A stretch of 64,000 nt of DNA from contig CM075773.1 of the NCBI GenBank assembly GCA_037974665.1, positions 51,011,417-51,075,416 of the forward strand, in the 5' to 3' direction. The stretch's first letter is position 1, and each line of letters starts with the position of its first letter. Source of the stretch: Ehretia macrophylla (lineage: Eukaryota > Streptophyta > Magnoliopsida > Boraginales > Ehretiaceae). The position numbers and the translations under genes are program-made. The notes beneath the pieces were generated by a model. The model was given only the letters and a program-made list of their open reading frames with translations, was not told the origin of the DNA and made no database searches. Below are positions 34,701-45,667 of this stretch, piece by piece.

Positions 34701-36440
34701 TAAAAGTTTGAAATACTTGTTTTCTCAAAAAGATCTGAATATGAGGCAAAGGCGTTGGCTTGAACTGTTAAACGATTATAACTGTACCATTAGCTATTTG
34801 CCGGGAAAAGCTAATACTGTTGCAGATGCACTGTGCCGAAAAACTTCTGTGGCTAGTTTGATAATCAAGGACTGGGAGATTGTGGAAGAACTGTGCTTGT
34901 GGAAACCGAAGGCTTCTAGATCAGGTATTCAATTTGCTAGCCTACAAATCCAATCTTTATTGCTATCTAGAATCAGAGAAGCGCAACAATCAGATTCTCA
35001 GTTATTGAAGATTTTAGAGAAGTCAAAAGGGGGAGAGTCTGATTTTAAGATGCATGATGATGGACTTCTCAGATACAGGAATAGAATTTGCATTCCTAGT
35101 AATTCAACTGTGAAAGATGAGATTCTTGTTGAGGCTCATGCTTCTAAATACACAATTCATCCTGGAAGCACTAAAATGTACAGAGATTTGAAACAGAACT
35201 TCTGGTGGAACAACATGAAGAGAGAGATAGCTAATTATGTAGCTAAGTGTTTGACTTGTCGGAAAGTTAAGGCGGAACATCAGAGGCCGACAGGATTGTT
35301 GCAGCCATTGGAGATTCCGCTATGGAAATGGGATCAGGTTACTATGGACCTTGTGTCGGATTTGCCGAGATCACCACAAGGTAATGATTCTGTGTGGGTT
35401 GTAGTAGACAGGTTGACGAAGAGTTCGCATTTTATTGCTACAAAGAAAACAGATTCTCTCGATAAATTGGCTGAGCTATATGTTGAAAATATTGTGAGAC
35501 TGCATGGAGTTCCATCTCAGATAGTGTCTGACAAGGATCCCAGGTTTACATCACAATTCTGTCAGAAACTACAAAAGGCTTTGCGGACTAATTTGAGTTT
35601 TAGTACTGCTTATCACATGCAGACGGATGGCCAGTCAGAGAGGACTATCAGGATACTGGAAGACATGTTGAGAGCTTGTGTTCTGGATTTTGGCAAGAAT
35701 TGGGAAAAATACCTACCTTTAACGGAGTTTGCTTATAATAACAGTTATCAGGCTACTATTGGCATGGCACCCTACGAAGCACTTTATGGGCGAAAATGTA
35801 GGTCTCCGTTGTATTGGGATGAGGTAGGTGAGATGAAAACAGTTGATCCAGCTATTCTTCCGGAGATGATCAAAATGGTGGTTAATGTGAAACTTATAAA
35901 GAAAAGGATGCTTACAGCTCAGAGTCGACAGAAGAATTATGCTGATAGACGTCGACGGGACTTAGTATTTTCTAAGGGTGATCATGTATTCTTGAAAATC
36001 TCTCCGCGCAAAGGTTTGATTCAACACAGAAAAGGAGGTAAACTTAGCCCCTAGATACGTGGGACCATTTGAAATCACTGAGAAAGTTGGGGATTTAGCT
36101 TACAGATTGGCCTTACCTCCGAGTTTGGGTCGGATTCATGATGTTTTTCATGTGTCATTGTTGAGGAAATATAATCCTGATCAGTCGCATATTATTGAGC
36201 TGGAGCCGTTGGAGATTGATGAGTCCTTAGCATATGTTGAGAAACCTCTTCGAGTGGTTGACCAAAAGATTCAGGAACTTAGAACTAAAAGTATTCCTAT
36301 GGTAAAAGTTCTTTGGGATCATCATGGGGTTAAGGATGCCACTTGGGAGCGAGAAGACCAGATCAGAGAGAAGTATCCGGAGCTCTTTGCCGAATCATGT
36401 AAGAATTGCGAGGACACAATTAGTTTAAGGGGGAGAGGGT
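31729..36440 (+). pseudogene. Gag-pol polyprotein, element B (broken)
   Basis: The full domain order is recognisable: gag (from about 31975), two zinc knuckles (from about 32773), protease DTGA (about 33060), RT with FIDD (about 34066), RNase H YSDAS (about 34505), integrase HHCC and DD35E (about 35140-35640) and a chromodomain-like end (about 36240-36380). Stops interrupt the frame at 31933 (TAG), 32635 (TAG), near 32680 (TGA) and 34669 (TAG, in the RNase H HYLxG site). A one-base gain near 36051 shifts the frame before the GPF/Y module. In the first zinc knuckle the last cysteine is tyrosine (about 32813). No stop precedes the polypurine tract, so the last frame runs into the 3' LTR to 36559. 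No active protein is expected from this copy. Confidence 0.93.
36404..36439 (+). promoter_or_regulatory. Pre-LTR hairpin and polypurine tract, element B
   Basis: AATTGCG-agga-CACAATT (36404-36421) is a stem with one mismatch, in the same place as in A, C and D. The polypurine tract TTAAGGGGGAGAGGG follows to the LTR start at 36440. Confidence 0.7.
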
Positions 36441-38899
36441 GTGACAACCGAGAATTTTACCATAAAAATTCATTTATACCTGTTGCATACCTATGTGCGC
36501 ATTTCTACGTGCATCATCTTTCTTGCTTAATTGTTTTTATTAGGGGTTACTATTCATAATATTTTTGACTGTTTCAAAAGTTTGATTTTAAATTTTTCCT
36601 AGGTCATATGACATTTAAAAGGAACCAAGAAATTTTCGTTCTGAACTTTCGAGCTTAGGAGTATGCGTTTGGAAAATGTTTTCCGTGACCTTTGAATAGT
36701 GTTATGTTAGAATAGTGCTAGTCTCAACTAAAAACATTTGTAATTGCAATTAGCCTTAGTTGATCAAGATTTGAGACTACTTAGCTTAGATTATTAATTA
36801 TGCACAATATATAAAATAACCAACTCATGAAATTAAAAGCCATAACACATATTAGTCATCAAAACAAAAGCAAAAATGCCCTCTATGTCCTCATGCTTGG
36901 CCGACCCACTCAAGGGAAAAAAGGGAGAAAATTGCTTCAACATTCTTGCACCTTGAGCTCCTAGCTTGATCTTGGGAGGGTTTTGAGCAACCTAGGGTCT
37001 TCAACAAGTTCATTGTCTTCAAAAATTGTGAGGGAGATGCATTTCATGGTTTTTAAAGTTTATGCTCTTATGTTGAATTTTATTGATTTGTTGTTTATAG
37101 CTATAGAACTTGTTATAAATGCTTTCTATGAGTTATTTGATGCCTATAGAGTTAACTTTTGAGGTTTGATAACAAAGTTAATGGTTGAATGTAGATATTG
37201 ATCAAAGAGATGATGAATAGTGCCTAGAATTAGGGTTTTGAGAAAAATTGCTAATTGGCTTAAATTGATGCTTCAATTAGGTGCTCTAGACCCTAGTGAA
37301 GTTAGTTGAAAAGCCCCGTGAGGTTGAATCACTCGAAACCGAACTTAATTGCATAAATAGCCGACTTAAAAAAAGGGACTTTCCCGTTAAGCAATCCGGA
37401 AAAGTTTGGGCATTAATTCGGGTATCCTTGAGCTAAGGAAGCACCTTTCGTTTCACGAAAATGGGGTTCGGTTAGTATAGTTGTAGTTCAAACCCGTTCG
37501 GGGCCTTCCCGAACTTTTGCTTCAAAAATGAGTTTTGATGACTTTAAAAGGTACCTTTGAGCTTAATTAAGAATATAGAAAGACTAGGGTATGATTGGGA
37601 ATCTCGAACCATGCTTAGGAGAAAGAAAACTCGGTTAAAGAAAGGGAAAAAAAATAGTTTTGGCTATATTTGATGCAATTGGCACTTGTATTTAAGTTAA
37701 CTTGTATTGTATTGAATAAATAGGATATAATTAAGCTATTTGAGTAGATTGTGGGAAATTAATTGTGTTGATTGCTTCTTTTGGAATCTTTAAGTTAATT
37801 TCATGCTTATGTGAATTTATATCGTGCATATATGTGAGGGCGGCCTACTTTATCGTCCCGTATACGTGTTATGTGATTTCTTGAATGCTTGTGTCTTGTC
37901 TTGGGATTGCGCAATCTTTTCAGACATGGTAGCGTCGAGAAACACGGGCGGCGTTGGGCTTACCGTACTCCATCGACTACCATGGTGCCTATTCCCTTTC
38001 TCGCTGAGGCATACTCCACTACCCCAGAGGCGTGGTTCACCTACTGGGCATGGATTTACCTCGAGAGAAAGGGTCGTAGGATCGGGATACATCCGGAGTA
38101 TCCCAATTGTTAGTGTTTGGTGTTTGGGGTTTGCCGGCATGTTCGTGATGCTCGTGGTTCGTGGCTCGAGATTGAAGACTTGGAAGTGGAATCGTATCCT
38201 TTTTAAAGTGATTAATTGATTGGCTTATTGTCTTGTTGGTTTAAGTGGATTATATATGTTTTCTTATGTTTGCATATCATATTGCACGTTGGCATGTTGC
38301 ATCACCTCCCTCGTTGGGCAACTTTGTTGCTCACTCCTCATTTGAAATGTTTCAGGAGAAGCTGAGGTGAATCCCAGCTGTTAGAAGTAGAAGAAGAAGA
38401 AGAAGTTCACGTAGATCAGAATCCGTGACTTTGTGTGCTAAGGTGGATTTTATGTGCTTCTTGTGTGGAGTTCTTGTTAATAATGTATTTTGAGACCTTG
38501 GAGTCTTGTGTATATGTTTAGTAGTTGTGGACTAGAATGTTAAAGAAAGTTATTGGTTTGTAATAATGGATTCTATACTTTAATTTCTCTTGCATGCTTG
38601 GAGTGTTTATTGATCTACATATGGAACTTAGAACTTATGTTGTATTTAACTACTTATGGCTTAACCCAACTTATCTCGCATGCTTGTGTGCTTAAGTATA
38701 ATGTTGTTGCTCCAAGGCTCGGATGGCCTTGTGATTGTGTTTTGGCTTCGGAGATATTAGTAGATGAGTTGTTGTTTTTAGTTCAAATGTCTTGAGTGAA
38801 TGTCTACAGGTAACCGTTTTGTCCTTGGTACAGAGGAGACTCTGTCCGAGTGACGGGTCCGAGCCTAACTTAGCGTGGGGTTGGGTTCGGGGCGTTACA
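36440..38899 (+). mobile_element. Element B 3' LTR
   Basis: It repeats the 5' LTR with scattered substitutions and small indels. The block palindrome is GATTGCGCAATC here (37905-37916), changed on both sides relative to the 5' copy. The hairpin is at 38316-38332 and is followed by TTTCAG ending 38355. Confidence 0.92.
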
Positions 38900-39030
38900 A
38901 TGGGCTCCAAAGCGGACAATACCTGCATAGTGTACTTCTGGGCCCACTCGTCATAGCCTCGGTGCTCGCTTGGGCCCTAAGTCCAGGGAGTATCCTGCAG
39001 GCGTGGGGGTGTTGGTTTCGGGGCGTTACA

Positions 39031-39940
39031 CACACATTTTGACTCAGACAACTATAGTGTGCAGACAAAAACAACAATGAGATAAGATTTATATGACCTA
39101 CTTCTCAGACATAAATACACTAAAATGTGTCAATAGAAATCCATTTTATAGAAAAAATTTCATAGATTATTTAGACATACATTCTAGAAATGCCTGATAC
39201 AAAACTGAAAAATAATTATTTACTAAAAATTCACCTAAACTGTTTCGACTACCACATACAAATAGTATCAGCTTACATGAAAAGCAGTAAAGAATTATGG
39301 AATTCTATCTTAAAACTAATTGGTGACAAGTAGAGTAGTTCAGGATCTTATAAGGTGATCTTAGAGTTTCTGATTTTTCGATGTGGGACAAGTGTATATT
39401 CTAACAAAAGTATCAAGTCAAAACTCGAGGTAAATTAATCTCAAGCTATGAAAAACATCAAGTCAAAAGCAGAGCCAAGATCAATTGTAGATTCAATCAC
39501 AAGCACCAAGTAGTGAACAATCAGGGCTAATGATAGCTAGAATAAAAGCCATAAACGAGCAACACTGTGACAATCCAAAGATCCAAAGAAAGTACACTTC
39601 AAGCATGTTGAATTTTAAGCCCTTGATGTTAACTAAAAAATCAAAGTGGTGACTACTTAAAAGACAAGTTTCATGTGAGAAGATTTCATTCACAAAGTAG
39701 ACTCTGAGGAATGGGAAAAAGGAATGAAGAGTTTGTTACTGGATTTAGAAAGCACAATCAAAGATCTATATACGAGGGGTAGTGAACATGCGCAAAGTGG
39801 TAGCAAAATGATGGGTTAGTCTTGCATCCATCTGATAGACGTGTCCATCTTTGGTGTGTAAGAAATAGACACGTTAGTCTAACCTAACTGACGAGATAGT
39901 CTTCACAAAATGATATATTGACATAACCCAACATGCTAAG
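39031..39940. other. Non-coding stretch with one perfect USE motif (minus)
   Basis: No gene is seen. At 39379-39389 the minus strand reads GTCCCACATCG, a perfect plant snRNA upstream element. TATAAG follows 26 nt further along that strand (about 39347-39352). The segment also starts TGTTAG on the minus strand at 39406, as an LTR would, so it may be a solo LTR of another short element; no right end or duplication was found. Confidence 0.4.
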
Positions 39941-39949
39941 GGATGGGAT

Positions 39950-40296
39950 TCATTCACTTCTATTCTTGCTAGCGCTACAAAAAAACTCCGGTCTTAACGC
40001 CCTTGTTACTGCTATGCAACTTTTTCTCAAGTTTATAGAGTCGGGTTTCCCATTTATCCACAATGGAAGAGCCATCCCCACTGGCGGCCATAGGTCATAG
40101 CGCACTCTTCGAATAACAAATTCACTTTGAAGTTGACGTATTCGCTCGACCAATCGTCGGAATATCTACGAGATACTATAACAGCCCAATATCTCAATAA
40201 CACCTTGGTCTAAAGCTCCGAATAAGACTTACAATGCATACATTTATACACACGAGGGAATCTATACAAAAGGAAACTAATTTATAGGCCAAAGAA
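39950..40296. other. Unassigned stretch with a 67-codon minus-strand frame
   Basis: A minus-strand frame (39950-40153) reads VERIRQLQSEFVIRRVRYDL at its start; a different minus frame reads DKWETRLYKLEKKLHSS. I recognise neither. Base composition is more balanced than the surroundings, so it may be a fragment of an old gene, but no function can be given. Confidence 0.25.
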
Positions 40297-41273
40297 TGTA
40301 ACAACTCAAACCCAAAGGGAGAACTCATCCCAAAAAACTAGTTTATTAGGTGGGAGAACCCCTTATACTTAAAAAAATCCCTTGTGAGGATGAGATTCCT
40401 ATGTGGGACCATTACATTCGACCCTCCTTAAATTAAAAGTCAACGTTCACGTCGAGTTAGCCTATCGACACTAGCCCAACGGTAGCTCTTTTCTCCTGAC
40501 GGTTGCACTCATCTACCAGTATTCAGTGTGAAACTTACTACACCTTAATCCAACTTATAGTCACCTATCGACATTGACCTGACGGTATGCCTTTTCTCTT
40601 GGAGGCTATACTCGTCTATCAGTATTCAGTGTGGCACATACCACACCTTAATCCAGCCTATAGTCTCCCCTTTATAGAGTCCACTCTTAATAAAAATACC
40701 AATGTAACAAAATAAGCCCAAGAATGTAACAACTCAAGCCCAAAGAGAGAGCTTATCCCAAAAGGCTAGTTTGTTAGGTGGGATAATCCCTTGTACTTAA
40801 GAAGCACCCCTTGTGAGGGTGAGTTTTCTATGTGGGATCATTATATTCCACCCCCTTAAATTAAGAGTCGACGTCCATGTCGAGCTAGCCTATCGACACT
40901 GGCCCGATGGTAGCCCTTTCCCTTTGGCAGCTGCACTCATCTATCAGTATTCAATGTGACATTTACCATACTTTAATCTAGCCTATAGTCACTTATCAAC
41001 ATTGACCTGACAATAGCCTTTTCTTCTTGGCGACTGTACTCGTCTATTAGTATTGAGTATGACACTTACCATACCTTAATCTAGTCTATAATCTCCCATT
41101 CATGGAGTCCACTCTCAACGAGAGCACCAATTTAATAAAATAACCCCAAGAATGTAACAACTCAAATCCAAAGGGAGAGTTCATCCCAAAAGACTAGTTT
41201 GTTAGGAAGGAGAACCCCTTGTATTTAAGAAGCACCCCATGTGAGGGTGAGATTCCTATATGAGATTATTACA
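40297..41273 (-). mobile_element. Tandem TRIM: LTR-internal-LTR-internal-LTR
   Basis: Three related ~110-120-bp terminal repeats lie at 40297-40408, 40726-40846 and 41155-41273, separated by two similar ~310-bp internal regions. On the minus strand each LTR runs from TGTAATGGTCCCACATAGG-like sequence to GAGTTGTTACA. The internal region starts near ATTGGTGCTCTC (possible primer site) and ends AATTTAAGGGGGTGG (polypurine tract). It encodes no protein. The internal regions carry a further repeated module ('cctatcgacactggcccgac'-like, 'agtattcagtgtg'). No flanking duplication was found, so an end may be lost. Confidence 0.65.
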
Positions 41274-41480
41274 GTAAATTTCGAAGATTGAGTCATGATT
41301 GTTGAGTGGAAAATTGGAGCCTATTGTAGATCTGCTCCCATGATCTTTGTAGGTGTTTTTGGCTATCAACACAAAAAAATAAAACACATTATAATAGACA
41401 ATATTTATAACCAATAAAAAGGCAGAAAATCTCAATACAGTTGAGTACAAAATACCATCTACATAATAGCATAAAAGATT

Positions 41481-41957
41481 TTATTTTTTCAAGTGCAAGA
41501 CATTTGACATATAAATGAAGTGCTTCAACAAAGAACTCCTATCAAAGTACTTGGAAACACCTGTGACATATAAATGAAAAGGCATATTTCCTTCTGCATC
41601 CTTTTGATTAATGAGGTTGATAGCCCATTTTTTACCTAAGATGAATTCTAGTGCTTTTTTTTTTTCTCTATTTTCAACAAAAAGATGCAAAACATTTTGT
41701 CATTTCCTTGTGACCATGACCCAACAATCAAGACAACGATTTAAAAGCTCTTCCATTACCCAGTCATTACCTCTGTGCAAGCTGCTATATGCAAAGTTGC
41801 TTGTAGTTACGTATGTTGTATATCTATCAACATTTAGTATTACTCTTAATAGACTAATATCATTACCATAAGTGAAATAATGGAGTGGAATCCATCCTGA
41901 TTCATCTGCTTGTCTTCTTAAAGCTTGCTCAGCTTTTTTCAAGTATACAAATGACAC
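41481..41957 (-). pseudogene. Ankyrin-repeat protein fragment (ACD6/ITN1-like), one in-frame stop
   Basis: The minus strand encodes about 159 codons with ankyrin-type patterns: DESGWIPLHYFTYGNDISLL, VMEELLNRC, NVLHLFVENRE, and NQKDAEGNMPFHLYV. Plant ankyrin proteins of the ACD6/ITN1 kind (membrane proteins in stress and defence signalling) have this series. A TGA at about 41698-41700 splits an otherwise single frame, and an ankyrin HIAA core seems lost near 41800. No upstream ankyrin exons and no C-terminal membrane (PGG) domain are present. It lies between the tandem TRIM and a copia gag remnant, so it is a stranded exon or captured fragment. Confidence 0.7.
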
Positions 41958-42059
41958 ATTATGTTAAAGAGCAGAACAAAAGGGCAAATCAACATTTGTT
42001 ATGCACAAAATTGAAATGAAATTACAATTTGGAGACTTACTTTTCAATTATTTATAGGC

Positions 42060-42840
42060 CACATTCATCCTATAGAAAAGGAATGCATTCATGGTACCAA
42101 GATATCTTGTTCATAGATCACATCTCCTTTTCCTTGTGCAAAGCTTTTACTTCCAAATGTGAGTTCTTTTCCTTTCAAAGAGGCTTGATAAAGATTCACT
42201 AGATGTTTTGCCCTGTCATGCCACATCTATAGTATTTACTGTCTTTGGATGGTTTCTTTTGTGAAGTATTCCCCTTGTTGTTGTTTTCTTGCCGCTTAAA
42301 ATTAAAGCTTTTTGAACCATCACGATGCCAAGTTATTATGACCACGATTGCCTCCGTGGCCTCGTCCATGACCAAAACCACGACCGCGACCTCGACCATG
42401 GCTATGATAGCTATAACATTCACTTCAGGAACTGGTTTTGGACCTATTAGTCGTGATTTGTGGTTCTTCACTAATAGTTCATTGTGTTACTCAGTCACTA
42501 TAAGACATGTTATGAACTCAGAATGCTTCTTAAAACTATGCTCTCTATATTGTTGTTGCAGTATTATATTCGAAGCGTGGAATATAGAGAATATTTTTAC
42601 CAACACGTCTGTGTCCATAATATTTTCTCTATATATTTTCAATTGTGAAGTAATATTATGCACTGCAGAGTTATAGTCACGTACTGTAGAAAAATGTTGC
42701 AATCTCTAGTTTATCCACAGGTAGCGGAGCAATGGGAAATGCACATTTCTTTCAGATTTGTCCATAGTTCATATAGATCTTTATAGTGAAATATTTTTAG
42801 TTTTCAATGATTCATGCAAATGGTGGCAGAGAAATATCAT
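42060..42840 (-). pseudogene. Ty1/copia gag remnant (UBN2 + zinc knuckle)
   Basis: From about 42810 down on the minus strand: LHYKDLYELWTNLKE-like, FSTVRDYNSAVHNITSQLKI, IFSIFHASNIILQQQYREH, a glycine/arginine-rich HGRGRGRGFGHGRGHG in a shifted frame, then KYYRCGMTG (zinc knuckle, first Cys changed to Tyr) and, in another frame, NLYQASLKGKE. This is the classic copia gag order. Several stops and frame changes break it. Protease and later domains are missing. The CACTA end at 42862 lies just upstream and may mark an insertion into it. Confidence 0.75.
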
Positions 42841-43222
42841 CACTTTTGCACGATTTTATGACACTACAAGAAAAAAAGGCTGGTGCTACGGACAGTTTCT
42901 GTAGCCTAGCAGTAGCTAACTTGGGACGGGCTACGGATAGGCTACGGAAAAATGTCCATAGATAAAAGCTCCGTAGCCAAATTGATATTCCGTAGCCCAT
43001 CTGTAGTCAATTTCGAATATTAATTTTTATTTACTTTTTATGACTTCCGTAGCAAAATGGTCATAGCCCATCTATAGCCAATTGAAATTTTGTCTTTTAT
43101 TATTAATTATTAATGTCTGTAGCAAGTCGTTTCAATCATAAATCAGCCGTAACCCACGGCTACGGATTGGTATCTGTTGAAGTTTGGTAGCCCCTTATTT
43201 CGTAGCCAATTGTCACCAAATA

Positions 43223-45667
43223 TGTCACGCCCCAACTCGACCCCACCTACGATCTGTCAGGACGCAACGGAATTTTGGCAGTAACGACAGTAAATAGATT
43301 ACCGAGGTTCTAAACCAACCTCGTTAATAACATTGAACATTCAAAATTCCATAACCATACATACAATAACTCCTTAACAGCATAACAACATACAACATAA
43401 CCGTAGTATACAATAATCAGTTTTCGTTATCTGCCTCCGTTCCAACATAACATACAATACCTCAACTTTATTATACATTTCAAAAATAAGTTGAGACCCA
43501 TCTAACAACTTAACCGTAGACAAAAGGAAGCCACTAAGTTAACATCATTTGGATCATCATCTTTCAACAACTATTACACTAAGAACCGTAAAGCATATAA
43601 AAGTCTATTAAGCTAATGTACATGACGTTTAACAACATAGAATCATGAATAAGACTTAGGGACATAAGACTTATCCACGAAAGGCACGTTTTCCACATTC
43701 TCCTCTTCAGGAGGCACGTACCCGTAATCTTGTGAAAGTACACCTGAAAACATGCAATAATAGAGAGTGAGCTTATATACATAAGCCCAGTGAGGATCCG
43801 ATAGATCTCGACAGTATTCACTACGCTCCTTGGATTTAGTCCTTTGAGCAAGTAAACACACAACAACATAAATAATGCTATCATCACATAACTATATAAC
43901 CAATCAATAAAGGATACTCTATTTGGTGTAGCTCCAAACGCCATCACGATCTCAACCGTTCTTCTTATAACTCCCCATTACTCACACACCCGAGGTACCT
44001 CACTAGCCCCTCCCTCCATGACACCTCCGTCATGCGAGCTGGGGGTAGCCTATGGCAGTCATGCCGTTATCAACCCGACAGCCCGATGCTGCCCGAGAGG
44101 TGGCACACACATACCAAGACTCCATAATCATCAATCATCAATCAATCATCAATCAATCAATTGGGAGATCAGCAACAAAAGTGCCCGATTCCCGAACTCA
44201 ATAATAATCAATCAATAACATCAATATAACATCAATATTAAATTAAACAACAAACAACGTAGTTAGATGACAAAGTAGGCCATCTAACCGGACATGCATA
44301 ATATACATAATTAAACTCTAAATTACTCAACAACAACTCACCATTCATCACTCGAACACTACCCAACCATCTAAAGGCATCGTTCAAGAAATTAAAGAAT
44401 GACAAACTAAACTTCTAAAATTCATAACTTACAATCTACTAATCCAAACATTGCCAAATCAGTTCCTATCACTCACCCATTCAACCTACTACATTAGCCC
44501 TCTCGGAAATCCACCATAACACCTCCAAATCATGCCCGATAACCCTAAAATCCTAAGATGTCATGGCTGGATTTTCCGGATTTTCACACAAACAATGTAA
44601 TCGAAAATTCGGCATTACAACAGCGCTAACACGTAATTATCAAGTATTTAGAAATCGACGGCAATCGATTTCGATCAACACAACTCATTTAATTCAACTT
44701 TGAACATTTTAATCAAAATTAAATACCCGGAAAATAAAAATTATGCTATATCCGACAGAAACTCGTAGTATTAGTATATAATGATCCCTAGCATGCAAGG
44801 AGCAATAATTTAACATCAGATTTCAATTCTAACGGTTCAATCTTCATTTATACGCAAAAACACAAAAATGACATTTTGAGATCTAGAATTTTTCTCTCAC
44901 CTTAGATGCGATATAAGCCTAGGAATGCGTGCTATGCGTGCCCAACAAGCAGAATCCAAGTCGGTGCGAAGTTTCACGGACAAAAACTAGGTTTTTCTTT
45001 GAAAAATTGGATTGAAAAGCTTGAGTTTTCTCTTTCTTTTTCTCCCTCTTTTCCCTCGGCAATGTGTGTGTGTGTGATGGTGTTTTTGTGTTGTGTGAGT
45101 GTGTGTTGAGGACATTAGCTTATAAGGTCAAATAATTAATTAAAGTCAAAGTTAATTTAAATTAGTATTTTTGTATTTTTAATGACTTTAATTGCATTTT
45201 ATTGCTCACCAAGTTAAAAATAATTATGCAACCCCCAAGATATCTCAAGTGGATTATTTTTAGGTGACAAGAAGTTTTACAATCCAATAATTTCACCCGA
45301 GTCGGCTTAAAACTCGATTTTCGCAAAAGTCGGTGTAAAAACCCTAATAAATTCTTAAGCCGATTTTAAAACCGTTTTCATCAAACACAGGTCTATTAAA
45401 GTCCGTGGACTAGGTCTAGAAGGGTTAAAAAGACCAGTTTCAAAATTATAGCGGACGTGTTTCGAAAACACTATTCACTGAAAATCGATGATAAAATTTC
45501 TGACTCCGTTTTTGATGAAAATTTCATGAATGCACATTTAGCACGTATTAGGAGTATTGAAATCAAAATTATAACTTTCTAGGTCCTATAGCACATAAAC
45601 AGATCATATGCACGAAAAACGAGGTATAGCACGTAAAACGAGATAAGCAAGAAAGTGGGGTTTCACA
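43223..45667 (-). mobile_element. Element C 3' LTR
   Basis: Read on the minus strand it goes from TGTGAAACCCC to GGGCGTGACA. It carries TATA-like CTTATAAG (45119-45126), CA and GAAA-rich runs, donor-like AAG/GTGAGA at 44900, the hairpin GGGCTTA-loop-TAAGCTC (43769-43788) and TTTTCAG ending near 43744. A 72-codon minus frame spans the hairpin (43643-43861) and is open in the other LTR too. Confidence 0.93.

Larger units (their letters stand above)
28957..38899 (+). mobile_element. Element B: Ty3/gypsy chromovirus, broken coding region, target duplication ATGGG
   Basis: 5' LTR 28957-31415 (2459 bp), primer site 31423, gag-pol remnant 31729-36440, polypurine tract ending 36439, 3' LTR 36440-38899 (2460 bp). 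ATGGG flanks it at 28952-28956 and 38900-38904. It sits in the second LTR of the 601-bp TRIM. The LTR pair differs more than that of A, and the coding region carries several stops and a frameshift, so it is older and no longer autonomous. Confidence 0.95.
28482..39030 (+). mobile_element. TRIM element (601 bp), split by element B, target duplication CACAC
   Basis: LTR1 is 28482-28744 (263 bp) and the internal region 28745-28819 is only 75 bp. LTR2 is 28820-28956 plus 38905-39030 (263 bp with the element B duplication counted once). The 5-bp repeat CACAC flanks it at 28477-28481 and 39031-39035. The internal region holds just a Met-tRNA primer site (28749) and a polypurine tract (28807-28819). 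It encodes nothing and would need another element's proteins. The words GATCCCATC near the LTR start and CCTGGGAAG in mid LTR recall 5S rRNA, so it may be Cassandra-like; that is tentative. Confidence 0.92.

Noticed and set aside
39950..40153. Organelle-derived gene fragment
   Set aside because: Base composition hinted at plastid or mitochondrial origin, but I could not match it to a known organelle gene.
41256..41450. 64-codon minus frame beside the tandem TRIM
   Set aside because: Low-complexity hydrophobic translation of AT-rich DNA; overlaps the TRIM LTR end.
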